A stretch of 64,000 bases of DNA from Melioribacteraceae bacterium (lineage in GTDB: Bacteria > Bacteroidota > Ignavibacteria > Ignavibacteriales > Melioribacteraceae). The notes beneath the pieces were generated by a model. It was not told the DNA's origin and ran no database searches. It saw nothing but the letters and a program-made list of their open reading frames with translations. The DNA is taken from assembly GCA_021739765.1 (NCBI GenBank), contig JAIPBD010000010.1, positions 81,001 through 145,000 of the forward strand, in the 5' to 3' direction. This document shows positions 1 through 8,813 of this stretch, piece by piece (position 1 is the first letter of the stretch; each line of letters opens with the position of its first letter). The translations under genes were made by a program, and so were the position numbers.

Positions 1-1
1 A

Positions 2-526
2 AAGGGATTAACCACACCCGATAAATTAAAAGTTGAACGGTTTATATCATTTTTTAATGAATTACAAATTGATCTCGATTTTCACAAATTCAGCGAAACT
101 TATCTAGATGAACTCTCACAAGTAACCGAATTTTTACCCGGTGCCAAAAATCTCCTTGATTCACTTTATGCAAAAACAAAATTAGTGCTTATTACAAATG
201 GACTTAAAAAAGTACAAAGGCGCAGATTTTCAAAAGAATGGGTAAACAAATATTTTGCTGCCATCATTATCTCGGAAGAAATCGGATGCGCTAAGCCTTG
301 CAATGAAATCTTCACTGCCGCTTTTGATTCGGTTAATCACACAAATAAATCGACGGCGATTATTATCGGAGATAAATTAAGTTCCGATATCCTCGGCGGA
401 ATTAATTTCGGTATAGACTCTTGCTGGTACAATCCGAATTCGGAAAATGGTGACGGGATAACCAAACCAACTTACACCATTAGCGAGCTGTCTCAATTAG
501 AAAACCTCCTTTTCCCCGAAGAATAG
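2..526 (+). CDS. HAD-superfamily hydrolase, YjjG/YfnB-like nucleotidase (5' truncated by window)
   Basis: The reading frame is open from base 2, so the start and the nucleophile DxD motif lie upstream of the window. What is visible is the middle and C-terminal part of a haloacid-dehalogenase phosphatase: motif II in LVLITNGLKKVQRRRF (near base 187-230), a motif III lysine region (GCAKPCNEIF) and the motif IV region IIIGDKLSSDILGG. The spacing ITNG...Q..R and the GDxLxxDIxGG motif resemble the YjjG/YfnB pyrimidine 5'-nucleotidase group, which dephosphorylates (often non-canonical) nucleoside monophosphates in the cytoplasm. The exact substrate cannot be told from this fragment. It ends 160 bases before metG and is probably a separate transcript, since a promoter-like motif lies between them. 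Confidence 0.75.
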   Translation, partial: KGLTTPDKLKVERFISFFNELQIDLDFHKFSETYLDELSQVTEFLPGAKNLLDSLYAKTKLVLITNGLKKVQRRRFSKEWVNKYFAAIIISEEIGCAKPCNEIFTAAFDSVNHTNKSTAIIIGDKLSSDILGGINFGIDSCWYNPNSENGDGITKPTYTISELSQLENLLFPEE

Positions 527-646
527 TTTTCACCAATATTTATTTTGATTATCAAGCGTTTGATTACTGCTCGTTTTTTCCACAGTTAGGAAATCGGATA
601 TTTGCACTTTTTAATTATTGATTATAAGCAGGAGCTTAAAATTTTC

Positions 647-654
647 TATATTTG
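647..654 (+). promoter_or_regulatory. Candidate Bacteroidota-type -7 promoter element (TAnnTTTG) for metG
   Basis: TATATTTG matches the Bacteroidota -7 consensus TAnnTTTG and lies 32 bases before the metG GTG start. No convincing -33 TTTG is present at the usual distance. The same octamer occurs upstream of the DinB gene, the sensor kinase and the K+ channel gene in this window. Confidence 0.35.
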
Positions 655-685
655 TGGCTTAGTTTAATTTAGATTTGGGATTGTT

Positions 686-2722
686 GTGCAGAAAGAAAAA
701 GTATTAGTTACATCGGCTTTACCTTACGCAAACGGACACATTCATCTTGGTCACTTGAGCGGTGCCTATCTTCCGGCGGATATTTATGTACGTTACAAAA
801 GATTAAAAGGCGATGACGTTTTATATGTCTGTGGTTCTGATGAACATGGGGTACCGATTACAATTACCGCGGATAAGGAAAACGTTAAACCGAAAGAGAT
901 TATTGATCGTTACCACAATGCTAACACCGAAGCGTTCAAGAAATTTGGAATGAGTTTCGATATTTATTCGCGCACAAGTAAACCTGTTCACCATGATGAC
1001 GCAAAAACATTTTTCCTAAGTTTTCACAATCAAGGATTATTAAACGAGAAAAAAACGCTTCAATTCTATGATGAAAAAGCGAATATGTTTTTACCCGATC
1101 GATATGTTGAAGGAACATGTCCGAATTGCGGAAACGAAGATGCCCGTTCCGATGAGTGTGAAAATTGCGGCGCTTTATATGATCCTTCCGAATTATTAAA
1201 TCCCAAAAGTAAAATTACCGGTGAAACACCTGTCCGAAAAGAAACAACACATTGGTTCTTCCCGCTTGGTAAATATCAAGAAAGACTCGAAGCATACATA
1301 GATGAAATGAATTCCAAATATGGTTGGAAGGATAATGTTCTTCAATATTGCAAAAGTTGGTTCAAGGAAGGATTGAAGGATCGTGCCGTAACTCGGGATC
1401 TGGATTGGGGTGTGAGAGTGCCTCTTGAAAATTCTGAAGGCAAAGTTTTATATGTTTGGTTCGAAGCGGTTTTGGGTTATATCTCAGCAACGAGAGATTT
1501 ATCCGAACAACGAATGGAACCGGATTTATGGAAAGATTATTGGCAAAATCCAAAAACTAAATATGTCGCATTCATCGGTAAAGATAATGTGGTTTTTCAT
1601 ACAATTATTTTCCCGGCAATGTTGATGGCCTGGAACGATGGAAATGACGAAAAATTTGTGCTACCCCAAAATGTTCCCGCAAATGAATTTCTAAATTTTG
1701 AAAGTAAAAAATTTTCTAAATCTCGAGGATGGGGAATTGACGCGAAAGATTTCTTGAATTTATTCCCTGCCGATCCTTTGCGTTATTATTTAGCGGCGAA
1801 CGCTCCCGAAAATAAAGACAGCGATTTTTATTGGAAGGAATTTCAATCCCGCAACAATGATGAATTAGCTGATATTCTTGGCAATTTTGTAAATAGAACA
1901 TTCATATTTGGCGAAAAACATTTTGAGAGCAAAGTACCGGAATTAATAAATCCGACTGAAATCGATTTAAGAATGCTTGAAAGGATTACTGAATATCCCG
2001 CGAAAGTCGGGGCTTTACTGGAAAAATATAAAGTCAAAGATGCCGTTCTTGAAATGATGAATTTTACACGTTCTTGTAATAAATATTTTAATGATTCCGA
2101 ACCGTGGAAATCTGTAAAAACAAATAAAGAACAATGCGGAACTACAATAAATATTTGTTTGCAGGCTATTTATACGTTGGCGGAATTATTTTCCCCTGTA
2201 ATTCCAAATACGACAGTGAAATTATTCAATATGTTAAATGCGCGACCGACAGACTGGTACAACTCGGGTAATCCGACTCTGGCGGCCGGTCACGAACTAA
2301 ATAAACCCGAAATACTTTTTGCTAAAATTGATGATGAGAAAATAGAGGAGCAAACAACCAAATTAGAAGAAGAAAAACTTCCTCCGGTTGAGGACCCTAA
2401 AATTTCATTTGATGATTTCACCAAAATTGATTTAAGAGTCGGGGAAATACTTGAAGTTGAAAAAATACCGAAAAGTAAAAAATTGATTAAACTGAAAGTT
2501 GATTTGGGCGATTCACAAAAACAAATTCTTGCCGGAGTCGCACTAAGTTACACTGCTGAAGAATTGCTCGGTAAAAAGGTTGTGGTTGTTTCAAATTTAC
2601 AACCGGCAAAATTGATGGGAATTGAATCTGAAGGTATGATAATCGCCGCCGACAAAAAGGATGGCGGAGTTCAAATTTTGGAAGTGAGTGCTGAAATTCC
2701 TTCCGGAACAAAGGTTAAGTAA
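686..2722 (+). CDS. metG: Methionyl-tRNA synthetase with C-terminal tRNA-binding domain
   Basis: This class I aminoacyl-tRNA synthetase charges tRNA-Met in the cytoplasm. The 678-residue protein has the HIGH-type motif HIHLGH at about residues 18-23, a zinc knuckle insert with CPNC and CENC pairs at about 145-166, the KMSKS-type motif KFSKS at about 342, an alpha-helical anticodon-binding domain, and a C-terminal EMAP/Trbp111-like OB-fold tRNA-binding domain from about 572 (ISFDDFTKIDLRVGEI). Length and order match the long, dimerising bacterial MetG form. The start is GTG at 686; an in-frame TTG at 683 is an alternative. It is followed after 12 bases by a DNA methyltransferase gene in the same direction. 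Confidence 0.97.
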   Translation: MQKEKVLVTSALPYANGHIHLGHLSGAYLPADIYVRYKRLKGDDVLYVCGSDEHGVPITITADKENVKPKEIIDRYHNANTEAFKKFGMSFDIYSRTSKPVHHDDAKTFFLSFHNQGLLNEKKTLQFYDEKANMFLPDRYVEGTCPNCGNEDARSDECENCGALYDPSELLNPKSKITGETPVRKETTHWFFPLGKYQERLEAYIDEMNSKYGWKDNVLQYCKSWFKEGLKDRAVTRDLDWGVRVPLENSEGKVLYVWFEAVLGYISATRDLSEQRMEPDLWKDYWQNPKTKYVAFIGKDNVVFHTIIFPAMLMAWNDGNDEKFVLPQNVPANEFLNFESKKFSKSRGWGIDAKDFLNLFPADPLRYYLAANAPENKDSDFYWKEFQSRNNDELADILGNFVNRTFIFGEKHFESKVPELINPTEIDLRMLERITEYPAKVGALLEKYKVKDAVLEMMNFTRSCNKYFNDSEPWKSVKTNKEQCGTTINICLQAIYTLAELFSPVIPNTTVKLFNMLNARPTDWYNSGNPTLAAGHELNKPEILFAKIDDEKIEEQTTKLEEEKLPPVEDPKISFDDFTKIDLRVGEILEVEKIPKSKKLIKLKVDLGDSQKQILAGVALSYTAEELLGKKVVVVSNLQPAKLMGIESEGMIIAADKKDGGVQILEVSAEIPSGTKVK

Positions 2723-2734
2723 CTCGGTTTCCAT

Positions 2735-3676
2735 TTGGTCAGTTCTAGAAATCGAACCATATCGCTCTCAAACGAAGAAAGAGAATTATTTGTTACGAAA
2801 CTATTAACATTAGATAAAAATGTAAGTATCTCAGAAATTACTAATAAAACGATCAATCAAGATTTATTTGAAGTATTCGACTTTCTGCCGGAAAAAACTG
2901 TTGATTTGCTGTTCATAGATCCGCCCTATAATAAATACAAAAATTTCAATTCGAGGGTTTTCAAAAAACTATCCCATTCCGATTATTCAGATTATCTGGA
3001 AAGTTTTCTTCCGCAGTTGATAAAAATTCTTAAACCGACCGCCTCAATTTATGTTTGCTGCGATTGGTTATCATCCGCATCGGTTGTAACTGTTCTGGAG
3101 AAGTATTTTTTGGTTCGTAACAGAATAACCTGGGAGCGAGACAAAGGAAGGGGATCACTTTCAAATTGGAAAAATAATTCCGAAGATATTTGGTATTGTA
3201 CGATGTCGGAGGATTTTGTTTTTAATGTTGAGGATGTAAAAATCAAGCGGAAAGTTTTAGCTCCTTATAAAGAAAATGGAGCGCCGAAGGATTGGGATGA
3301 AGAAAGTGACGGATTGTTCAGACTTACTTATCCTTCCAACATTTGGAATGATATTTCGATTCCTTTTTGGTCTATGCCCGAAAACACTCCGCATCCTACT
3401 CAGAAACCCGAAAAGCTTTTAGCCAAAATTATACTTGCGAGTACAAACGAAAATGATTTAGTTTTTGATCCATTTTTGGGTTCAGGAACCACATCAGTAG
3501 TATCAAAAAAGCTGAAGAGACAATACATCGGCGTGGAGGTTGACCAGGAATTTTCATTACTGGCTGAAAAAAGACTTCACTTGGTCGATGAAGATATTTC
3601 AATTCAAGGTTATGAAGACGGCGTATTTTGGGAACGAAATTCAATCGTAAAACGTAAAAAGAAAACAAATTCATAA
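2735..3676 (+). CDS. Orphan site-specific DNA methyltransferase (N6-adenine or N4-cytosine, class beta order)
   Basis: This 313-residue amino-methyltransferase would transfer a methyl group from S-adenosylmethionine to an exocyclic amine in DNA. The catalytic motif IV DPPYN is at about residues 62-66, HPTQKP at about 220, and the SAM-binding motif I DPFLGSGTT at about 245-253. Motif IV precedes motif I, which is the beta-class arrangement. It starts at TTG 2735, 12 bases after metG, and is probably co-transcribed with it. No restriction endonuclase gene is adjacent, so it may be an orphan regulatory methyltransferase. The target sequence cannot be predicted from the motifs. A hairpin with a T-run follows the stop codon. 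Confidence 0.88.
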   Translation: MVSSRNRTISLSNEERELFVTKLLTLDKNVSISEITNKTINQDLFEVFDFLPEKTVDLLFIDPPYNKYKNFNSRVFKKLSHSDYSDYLESFLPQLIKILKPTASIYVCCDWLSSASVVTVLEKYFLVRNRITWERDKGRGSLSNWKNNSEDIWYCTMSEDFVFNVEDVKIKRKVLAPYKENGAPKDWDEESDGLFRLTYPSNIWNDISIPFWSMPENTPHPTQKPEKLLAKIILASTNENDLVFDPFLGSGTTSVVSKKLKRQYIGVEVDQEFSLLAEKRLHLVDEDISIQGYEDGVFWERNSIVKRKKKTNS

Positions 3677-3686
3677 TTGCATTGAG

Positions 3687-3706
3687 TCAAGGCTTTCCTT
3701 GATTTT
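3687..3706 (+). terminator. Small intrinsic terminator after the DNA methyltransferase
   Basis: A 6-bp perfect stem (TCAAGG / CCTTGA) with a 4-base loop is followed directly by TTTT. It lies between the methyltransferase stop and the Shine-Dalgarno sequence of the chaperone operon. The stem is short, so it may be weak. Confidence 0.45.
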
Positions 3707-3766
3707 CAAGGCATCTATCGGTAAAATTCAAGATTATATTTTTCTGCAAAAGGAGGAAATTTTTTG

Positions 3767-5728
3767 ATGAAAAGATTCCATTATTCAATTACTGCTTTAT
3801 TGTTATTTATTACGATTCAATCTACACATGCGCAAAATTCTGATGTTCTTGCGGAATTTTCCGGTCAAGAAATAAAAATTGAAGAATTCACCAAAGCTTA
3901 TCAAAAAAATGCCGGTAATATTTTTACAAATACCACAGGCGAAACAAACATGAAGGATTTTCTCAATCTGTACGTTAATTACAAAATGAAATTAAAAGAT
4001 GCGGAGGATAGAGGAATTACGAATGACCCGGCACTTGAGAAGGAATATATCGATTATAAAAAACAAGTCGGCGCTTCTTACATAATTGAAAATAACATTA
4101 TCAAACCCGGTATTAGAAAATTATACAATGATACGCAATATGATTATCATGTAAAGCATGTAATGTTTAAAGGTGATTCGGCAATTACCAATGCCGCCAC
4201 AGTGCTTGAGCAAATTAAAACCGGGAAAATTAGTTTTGAAGAAGCAGCGTTTAACTACACTATTGATAATATCACAAAAGCTGATAGCGGTGACATTGGA
4301 TTTATATCTACGGGTATCGCGCTTCCGGCATTCGAAAAAGCTGCGCTAAGTCTTGAAGTCGGTGAAGTTTATCCGGCACCGGTTCAATCCCGTGCGGGAG
4401 TTCATTTAATCAAACTCGAATCAAAAATCCCAACCAAAAAACAAGTTAGAGTAAGTCACATATTAATTAGAGATCCCGCCCCGGATGGAACTGATGTCGA
4501 TGATCCTTTTAAAAAAGCGGAAGGAATTAGACAAAATTTACTTGATGGAGCTGATTTTGCTGAAATGGCAAAAGCACATTCTGCAGATTTACAAAGCGCT
4601 GAAAAAGGCGGTGACTTAGGTTATATTAGAAGAAGACTAACAGTGAAAGAATTTGACGAAGCGGCATTCTCTCTCAAAGTTGATGAAATTTCAGACATTG
4701 TAAAAACCAGATATGGTTACCATATCTTGAAAGTCTCGGATATCAAACGACCGGGTCCTTTTGAAGTGGAAGAAGACGAATTAAAAAAAGTATTTCAAAC
4801 GAAATACTATGATGATTATCTAAGAGATTATTTTGATTCCCTTAAAACTCTATATAATTTCACTTTGAATGATCGTTTAATCGACTCACTAATTTCACAT
4901 AAAGATTCAATACAGTTTAATTCCAGCGGAAAAAAATATTGGGTCGTAAACAAAAATCTGGAAAGTGTTGTATTCTCGGCAGATGGTATGTCTATGAATC
5001 TGGATTCGTTGTTTACCTACGCAATGGTTGATGATAAATTTAAACACCGCAGACCAAATGAAGAAATGATGGACAAACTTATTCTTGAATACGGTTCCAA
5101 AGAACTGCTAAAATTGGAAGCAATGGAATTGGATAAAAAGGATAAACGATTTAGTGATTTAATGAGTGATTATGAAAAAGGAATATATATATTCAAATTG
5201 CAGGAGTTAGAAGTTTGGAATCAACTTGAAATCGATACTAATTCAGTCTACGAATTTTATTTAGCAAATAAGGAAAATTATAAGTTTCCCTCAAAGGTTG
5301 ATTTTAGTGAAATCTACGCAAGAAAAGATTCTTTAATAAACTTCGTTTATGATAAGATTGAGGCCGGAATGCCATTTGATTCGGCAGCTGTAAAATATAC
5401 GGAGCGGGATCAATACCGTGATCAAGCCGGGCGTTACCCGATTATGGAGGTTGCGACAAATAGATTAGCGGCGACCGCCAATCAACTCGAAAAACCGGGT
5501 GATTATACAAGAGCATTCTTTTATGGCGGTGGGTGGTTTATTCTAAAGCTGAATGAGAAAATTCCATCGCGGATTAAAACATTCGATGAAGCGCGAAGTG
5601 AAGTAATTGGCCATTACCAAGAAAGTGAAACCAAACGATTAGAAGCTGAATATATTAGTCGGTTGAAAGAGAAATACAATCCAAAGTATTATTACGATAA
5701 TTTGAAAAATGTTAAAACCCCTGAATAG
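3767..5728 (+). CDS. Exported peptidyl-prolyl isomerase of the PpiC/SurA (parvulin) type, multi-domain
   Basis: This periplasmic folding factor has a signal peptide ending near THAQ (residue 23). Two consecutive rotamase domains follow at about residues 125-330; the second carries the typical VSHILI, GGDLGYI and GYHILKV motifs. A third, degenerate parvulin-like segment sits near residues 480-610. Length is 653 residues from ATG 3767; TTG 3764 is in frame just before it. A strong Shine-Dalgarno AAAGGAGG lies at 3748-3755. It overlaps the next gene by 20 bases and begins a run of three related genes, so it probably acts on outer-membrane protein assembly. The role is inferred from family and context. 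Confidence 0.85.
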   Translation: MKRFHYSITALLLFITIQSTHAQNSDVLAEFSGQEIKIEEFTKAYQKNAGNIFTNTTGETNMKDFLNLYVNYKMKLKDAEDRGITNDPALEKEYIDYKKQVGASYIIENNIIKPGIRKLYNDTQYDYHVKHVMFKGDSAITNAATVLEQIKTGKISFEEAAFNYTIDNITKADSGDIGFISTGIALPAFEKAALSLEVGEVYPAPVQSRAGVHLIKLESKIPTKKQVRVSHILIRDPAPDGTDVDDPFKKAEGIRQNLLDGADFAEMAKAHSADLQSAEKGGDLGYIRRRLTVKEFDEAAFSLKVDEISDIVKTRYGYHILKVSDIKRPGPFEVEEDELKKVFQTKYYDDYLRDYFDSLKTLYNFTLNDRLIDSLISHKDSIQFNSSGKKYWVVNKNLESVVFSADGMSMNLDSLFTYAMVDDKFKHRRPNEEMMDKLILEYGSKELLKLEAMELDKKDKRFSDLMSDYEKGIYIFKLQELEVWNQLEIDTNSVYEFYLANKENYKFPSKVDFSEIYARKDSLINFVYDKIEAGMPFDSAAVKYTERDQYRDQAGRYPIMEVATNRLAATANQLEKPGDYTRAFFYGGGWFILKLNEKIPSRIKTFDEARSEVIGHYQESETKRLEAEYISRLKEKYNPKYYYDNLKNVKTPE

Positions 5729-6536
5729 AATCAAAGCCGGTTCATGGATTTTTATTGTACTAATTTTGACGATTTATGCGTGTGATGAAAAACCGCCGCT
5801 TAATAATCGTGTTGTCGCGCGAGTTGGAGATTACGAATTGACCGATCACCAGTTGGATTCGTTAATGGGGGCAAAATTTTACTCCAATAAAATAAAAAAT
5901 GAATTGATCAGGCAATGGATCGAAAAACAAATGGTTTATTCTGAAGCAGTCGAGAACAACGTTTTGGAATCTGAAGATTATAAATTTGTAATCGGTAATT
6001 CGGAAAAGGAGCTGGCCGCTGCTTTGCACTTAAAAGTAATATTGGGCGATAGACTAAACCAAATCTCCGAAAGAGAATTAAAAGAATATTTTGATGAGCG
6101 GAAATCAGATTTCCGTTTGAATAGTGAAGCATTTTCCTTTTATTCGGCTGAGTTTTATGATAAACAAGATGCGATCAATTTTCGAAAAGATGCATTAAAC
6201 GATTGGCAGAATGCGTTAACTGCTCACGAACAAAAAATTGCCGTCAAATATGAAACCGGTTTCGACTATGATTTTAATATCGAGCCGGTACCATTATTAA
6301 GAGTACTGAACGAATTGTATATAAATGAAGTAAGTGTAATATTAAATTTGAAACCAAGGTTGTTCACAGTTGTTCAACTGAAAGATAAGTTCACAAAAGG
6401 TGATATTCCCTCTTTCGAATCTGTAAAATCTCAGATCCGTAAAAGATTAGAGATACAAACCAAGAAGGACATTTATAAAGAATATATCGACAAACTTTAC
6501 TCAAAGTATGAAGTCGAAATAAACGAGGTTAATTGA
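5709..6536 (+). CDS. SurA-N-like lipoprotein, catalytically empty PpiC relative
   Basis: The 275-residue product starts with a hydrophobic segment and lipobox-like ILTIYAC near residue 25, so it is probably a lipoprotein. The following region (RVVARVGDYELTDHQLDSLM) resembles the N-terminal chaperone part of SurA/PpiC proteins, but no parvulin motif (HILI, GGDLG, GYHI) is seen afterwards; the C-terminal helix ends in a KR-rich region. It overlaps the upstream isomerase by 20 bases and the downstream SurA gene by a few bases, implying translational coupling. A holdase or adaptor role for the neighbouring isomerases is an inference. Confidence 0.7.
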   Translation: MLKPLNRIKAGSWIFIVLILTIYACDEKPPLNNRVVARVGDYELTDHQLDSLMGAKFYSNKIKNELIRQWIEKQMVYSEAVENNVLESEDYKFVIGNSEKELAAALHLKVILGDRLNQISERELKEYFDERKSDFRLNSEAFSFYSAEFYDKQDAINFRKDALNDWQNALTAHEQKIAVKYETGFDYDFNIEPVPLLRVLNELYINEVSVILNLKPRLFTVVQLKDKFTKGDIPSFESVKSQIRKRLEIQTKKDIYKEYIDKLYSKYEVEINEVN

Positions 6537-7807
6537 TGAAGAAATTATTGTTTTGTTTTTTGATGATTGTTTATTCAGCTCTGAACGCACAAGAGGTGCT
6601 GGATAAAATTGTTGCTGTAGTTGATGAAGAAATTATTTTAAAATCTGAAGTGGAGCTAAAAGTTGTAATGTTTGCTTCACAAAGAAATTTAGACCCGACG
6701 AGCGAAGACTTAAAAAGGACCGTTCTAAATGAATTAATAAATGAAAAATTATTATTCGCTCAAGCTGAGCTTGATTCGATTGTGATATCGGAGGATGAAG
6801 TAAAAGCGCAACTTGAATATCAGATGAATTATTTTATTCAACAACTTGGTTCGAAAGAAAGAGTTGAACAGGCTTACGGAATGAGTATGGAAAAGATGCG
6901 CCGTGAGCTCAAAGACGAAGTTGAGAAGAATCTGATGACGCAAAGAGTAAAAGCGAAAAAATTTGCTGAAATAAGTGTGACTCGAAGAGAAGTAAAAGAG
7001 TTTTTTGAAAATTATAAAGATTCGCTTGGCCTCATCCCGCAAAAATTTACTCTATCCCACATTTTTATTAATCCGAATACAAACTATAGAGTTAAACAAA
7101 GAGCTTTTGAAACCGCAAAAACTTTGCTGGATTCAATTCAAAAAGGAGCTGATTTTGCGGCTCTTGCTGAAGAATATTCAGACGATCCCGGCAGTGCCGT
7201 AAAAGGTGGTGATTTGGGTTATGTTAAGAGAGGCGTATTCTTCCCCCAATTTGAGGCCGCGGCTTACGCGCTTCAACCGGGCGAAATATCGAAAGTTGTT
7301 GAAACTCCGGTCGGCTATCACATTATTGAGATGCTCGATAGGAGAGGAGAATCGATTAAAACACGACACATATTAATAAAGCCCGAAAGCGACGATGATT
7401 CTGATCTTGAAGCGATTGAGTTTTTGGCTTCGTTAAGAGATAGCATTCAACAAGGCGTAAATACTTTTGAGTATTATGCGAAGGTGTATAGTGATGATAA
7501 GGAAAGCTCTAAAAAATTAGGACAACTTGGAGTATTTGAACTAGATCAACTTGATAAGCCACTTCTTGATCAAGTGTATAAATTGGAAGTCGGAGAAATT
7601 GGATTTCCCAAAAGACTTCAAGTAAATAAAGACACTTACGGATTTCACATCCTAAGATTGGATAAACGAACAAATGCACATAAACCCGATTTTGAAACCG
7701 ATTATGAAGAGATTAAACAACTCGCGGATTTTAATAAAAAACAGCGCTTGTTTAATGAATGGTTGAAAAGCTTGAGGGAAGAAATATTCTGGGAAATTAA
7801 GGCATAG
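6536..7807 (+). CDS. surA: SurA-like periplasmic chaperone with two parvulin domains
   Basis: The 423-residue protein has a signal peptide (ending near ALNAQ), a SurA N-terminal chaperone domain (VLDKIVAVVDEEIILKSEVE, the classic SurA opening) and two rotamase domains. The first, at about residues 170-275, has LSHIFI, GGDLGYVKRGVF and GYHIIEM; the second, at about 277-385, has TRHILI and GFHILRL. Family function is folding of outer-membrane beta-barrels. ATG 6536 overlaps the TGA of the upstream gene and is preceded by GAGG; the in-frame TTG at 6533 is less likely. It ends 7 bases before the MoxR gene. Confidence 0.9.
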   Translation: MKKLLFCFLMIVYSALNAQEVLDKIVAVVDEEIILKSEVELKVVMFASQRNLDPTSEDLKRTVLNELINEKLLFAQAELDSIVISEDEVKAQLEYQMNYFIQQLGSKERVEQAYGMSMEKMRRELKDEVEKNLMTQRVKAKKFAEISVTRREVKEFFENYKDSLGLIPQKFTLSHIFINPNTNYRVKQRAFETAKTLLDSIQKGADFAALAEEYSDDPGSAVKGGDLGYVKRGVFFPQFEAAAYALQPGEISKVVETPVGYHIIEMLDRRGESIKTRHILIKPESDDDSDLEAIEFLASLRDSIQQGVNTFEYYAKVYSDDKESSKKLGQLGVFELDQLDKPLLDQVYKLEVGEIGFPKRLQVNKDTYGFHILRLDKRTNAHKPDFETDYEEIKQLADFNKKQRLFNEWLKSLREEIFWEIKA

Positions 7808-7814
7808 GATAATT

Positions 7815-8813
7815 TTGGATAATAAAGAAACAACTATTGATGATGTTGAATTGGTTGCTAAACTAAATTCAACAGTTGCTGAATTAAAATCGGAAATCGG
7901 TAAAGTAATTATTGGTCAGGAAGAAGTTATTGATAATCTTCTAACAGGACTTTTAGCCCGAGGACATTGTCTTTTAGTCGGTGTTCCCGGACTGGCAAAA
8001 ACGTTATTAATCAAAACTCTTGCCGAAGTTTTAGACTTGAAGTTTAATAGAATCCAATTTACACCGGATTTAATGCCGAGTGATATAACCGGTACTGAGA
8101 TTATTGAAGAAGATCAAGTTACAAAAAAACGATCCTTCAGATTTATTCAAGGTCCTATCTTCGCCAACGTAATTCTCGCAGATGAAATAAACAGAACTCC
8201 GCCCAAAACCCAAAGCGCTTTATTGGAAGCGATGCAAGAGCATAAAATTACCGCTGCCGGACAAACTTATGATCTCGGTGATCCTTTTTTCGTTCTCGCA
8301 ACCCAAAATCCTATCGAGCAAGAAGGAACTTATCCGTTACCCGAGGCTCAACTCGATAGATTTATGTTTAATCTTTGGCTGGGTTATCCCTCTTACGAGG
8401 ATGAAATTAATATCATTAAATCAACAACAAGTGACTATCAACCTAACCTGAAGAAAACTGTTTCTACTTCGCAATTAGTAGAATTTCAAGATCTGGTTAG
8501 AAGGGTTCCGGTTGCCGATAATGTTATCGAATATGCGGTGAAATTTGTAAATGCAACTCGCCCAAACACAAAAAATTCGAAGGAATTTGTTAATGAATGG
8601 GTTAATTGGGGCGCCGGTCCGCGTGCCTCTCAATATTTGATTTTATCGGCAAAAGCTAAATCAATTATGGCGGGACGTTATACACCAAACATTGATGACG
8701 TGAAATCTTCTTTGATTCCCGTTTTAAGACACAGAATTATTCCAAATTTTAATGCCGAGGCAGAAGGAATAAACTCAGTAGAAATTATCAAAAAAATTGA
8801 AGAATCCATTTGA
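7815..8813 (+). CDS. MoxR-family AAA+ ATPase
   Basis: The 332-residue cytoplasmic ATPase carries Walker A GVPGLAKT at about residues 56-63, Walker B VILADEINRTPPKTQ near 118-132, and the sensor region ATQNPIEQEGTYPLPEAQLDRF that is hallmark for MoxR. MoxR ATPases act as chaperones in maturation of enzymes or of VWA-domain proteins, but the usual DUF58/VWA partner genes are not next to it here. It starts with TTG 7815 and overlaps the next gene by four bases (TTGA), showing tight coupling to a PQQ-like propeller gene. The substrate is unknown. Confidence 0.9.
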   Translation: MDNKETTIDDVELVAKLNSTVAELKSEIGKVIIGQEEVIDNLLTGLLARGHCLLVGVPGLAKTLLIKTLAEVLDLKFNRIQFTPDLMPSDITGTEIIEEDQVTKKRSFRFIQGPIFANVILADEINRTPPKTQSALLEAMQEHKITAAGQTYDLGDPFFVLATQNPIEQEGTYPLPEAQLDRFMFNLWLGYPSYEDEINIIKSTTSDYQPNLKKTVSTSQLVEFQDLVRRVPVADNVIEYAVKFVNATRPNTKNSKEFVNEWVNWGAGPRASQYLILSAKAKSIMAGRYTPNIDDVKSSLIPVLRHRIIPNFNAEAEGINSVEIIKKIEESI

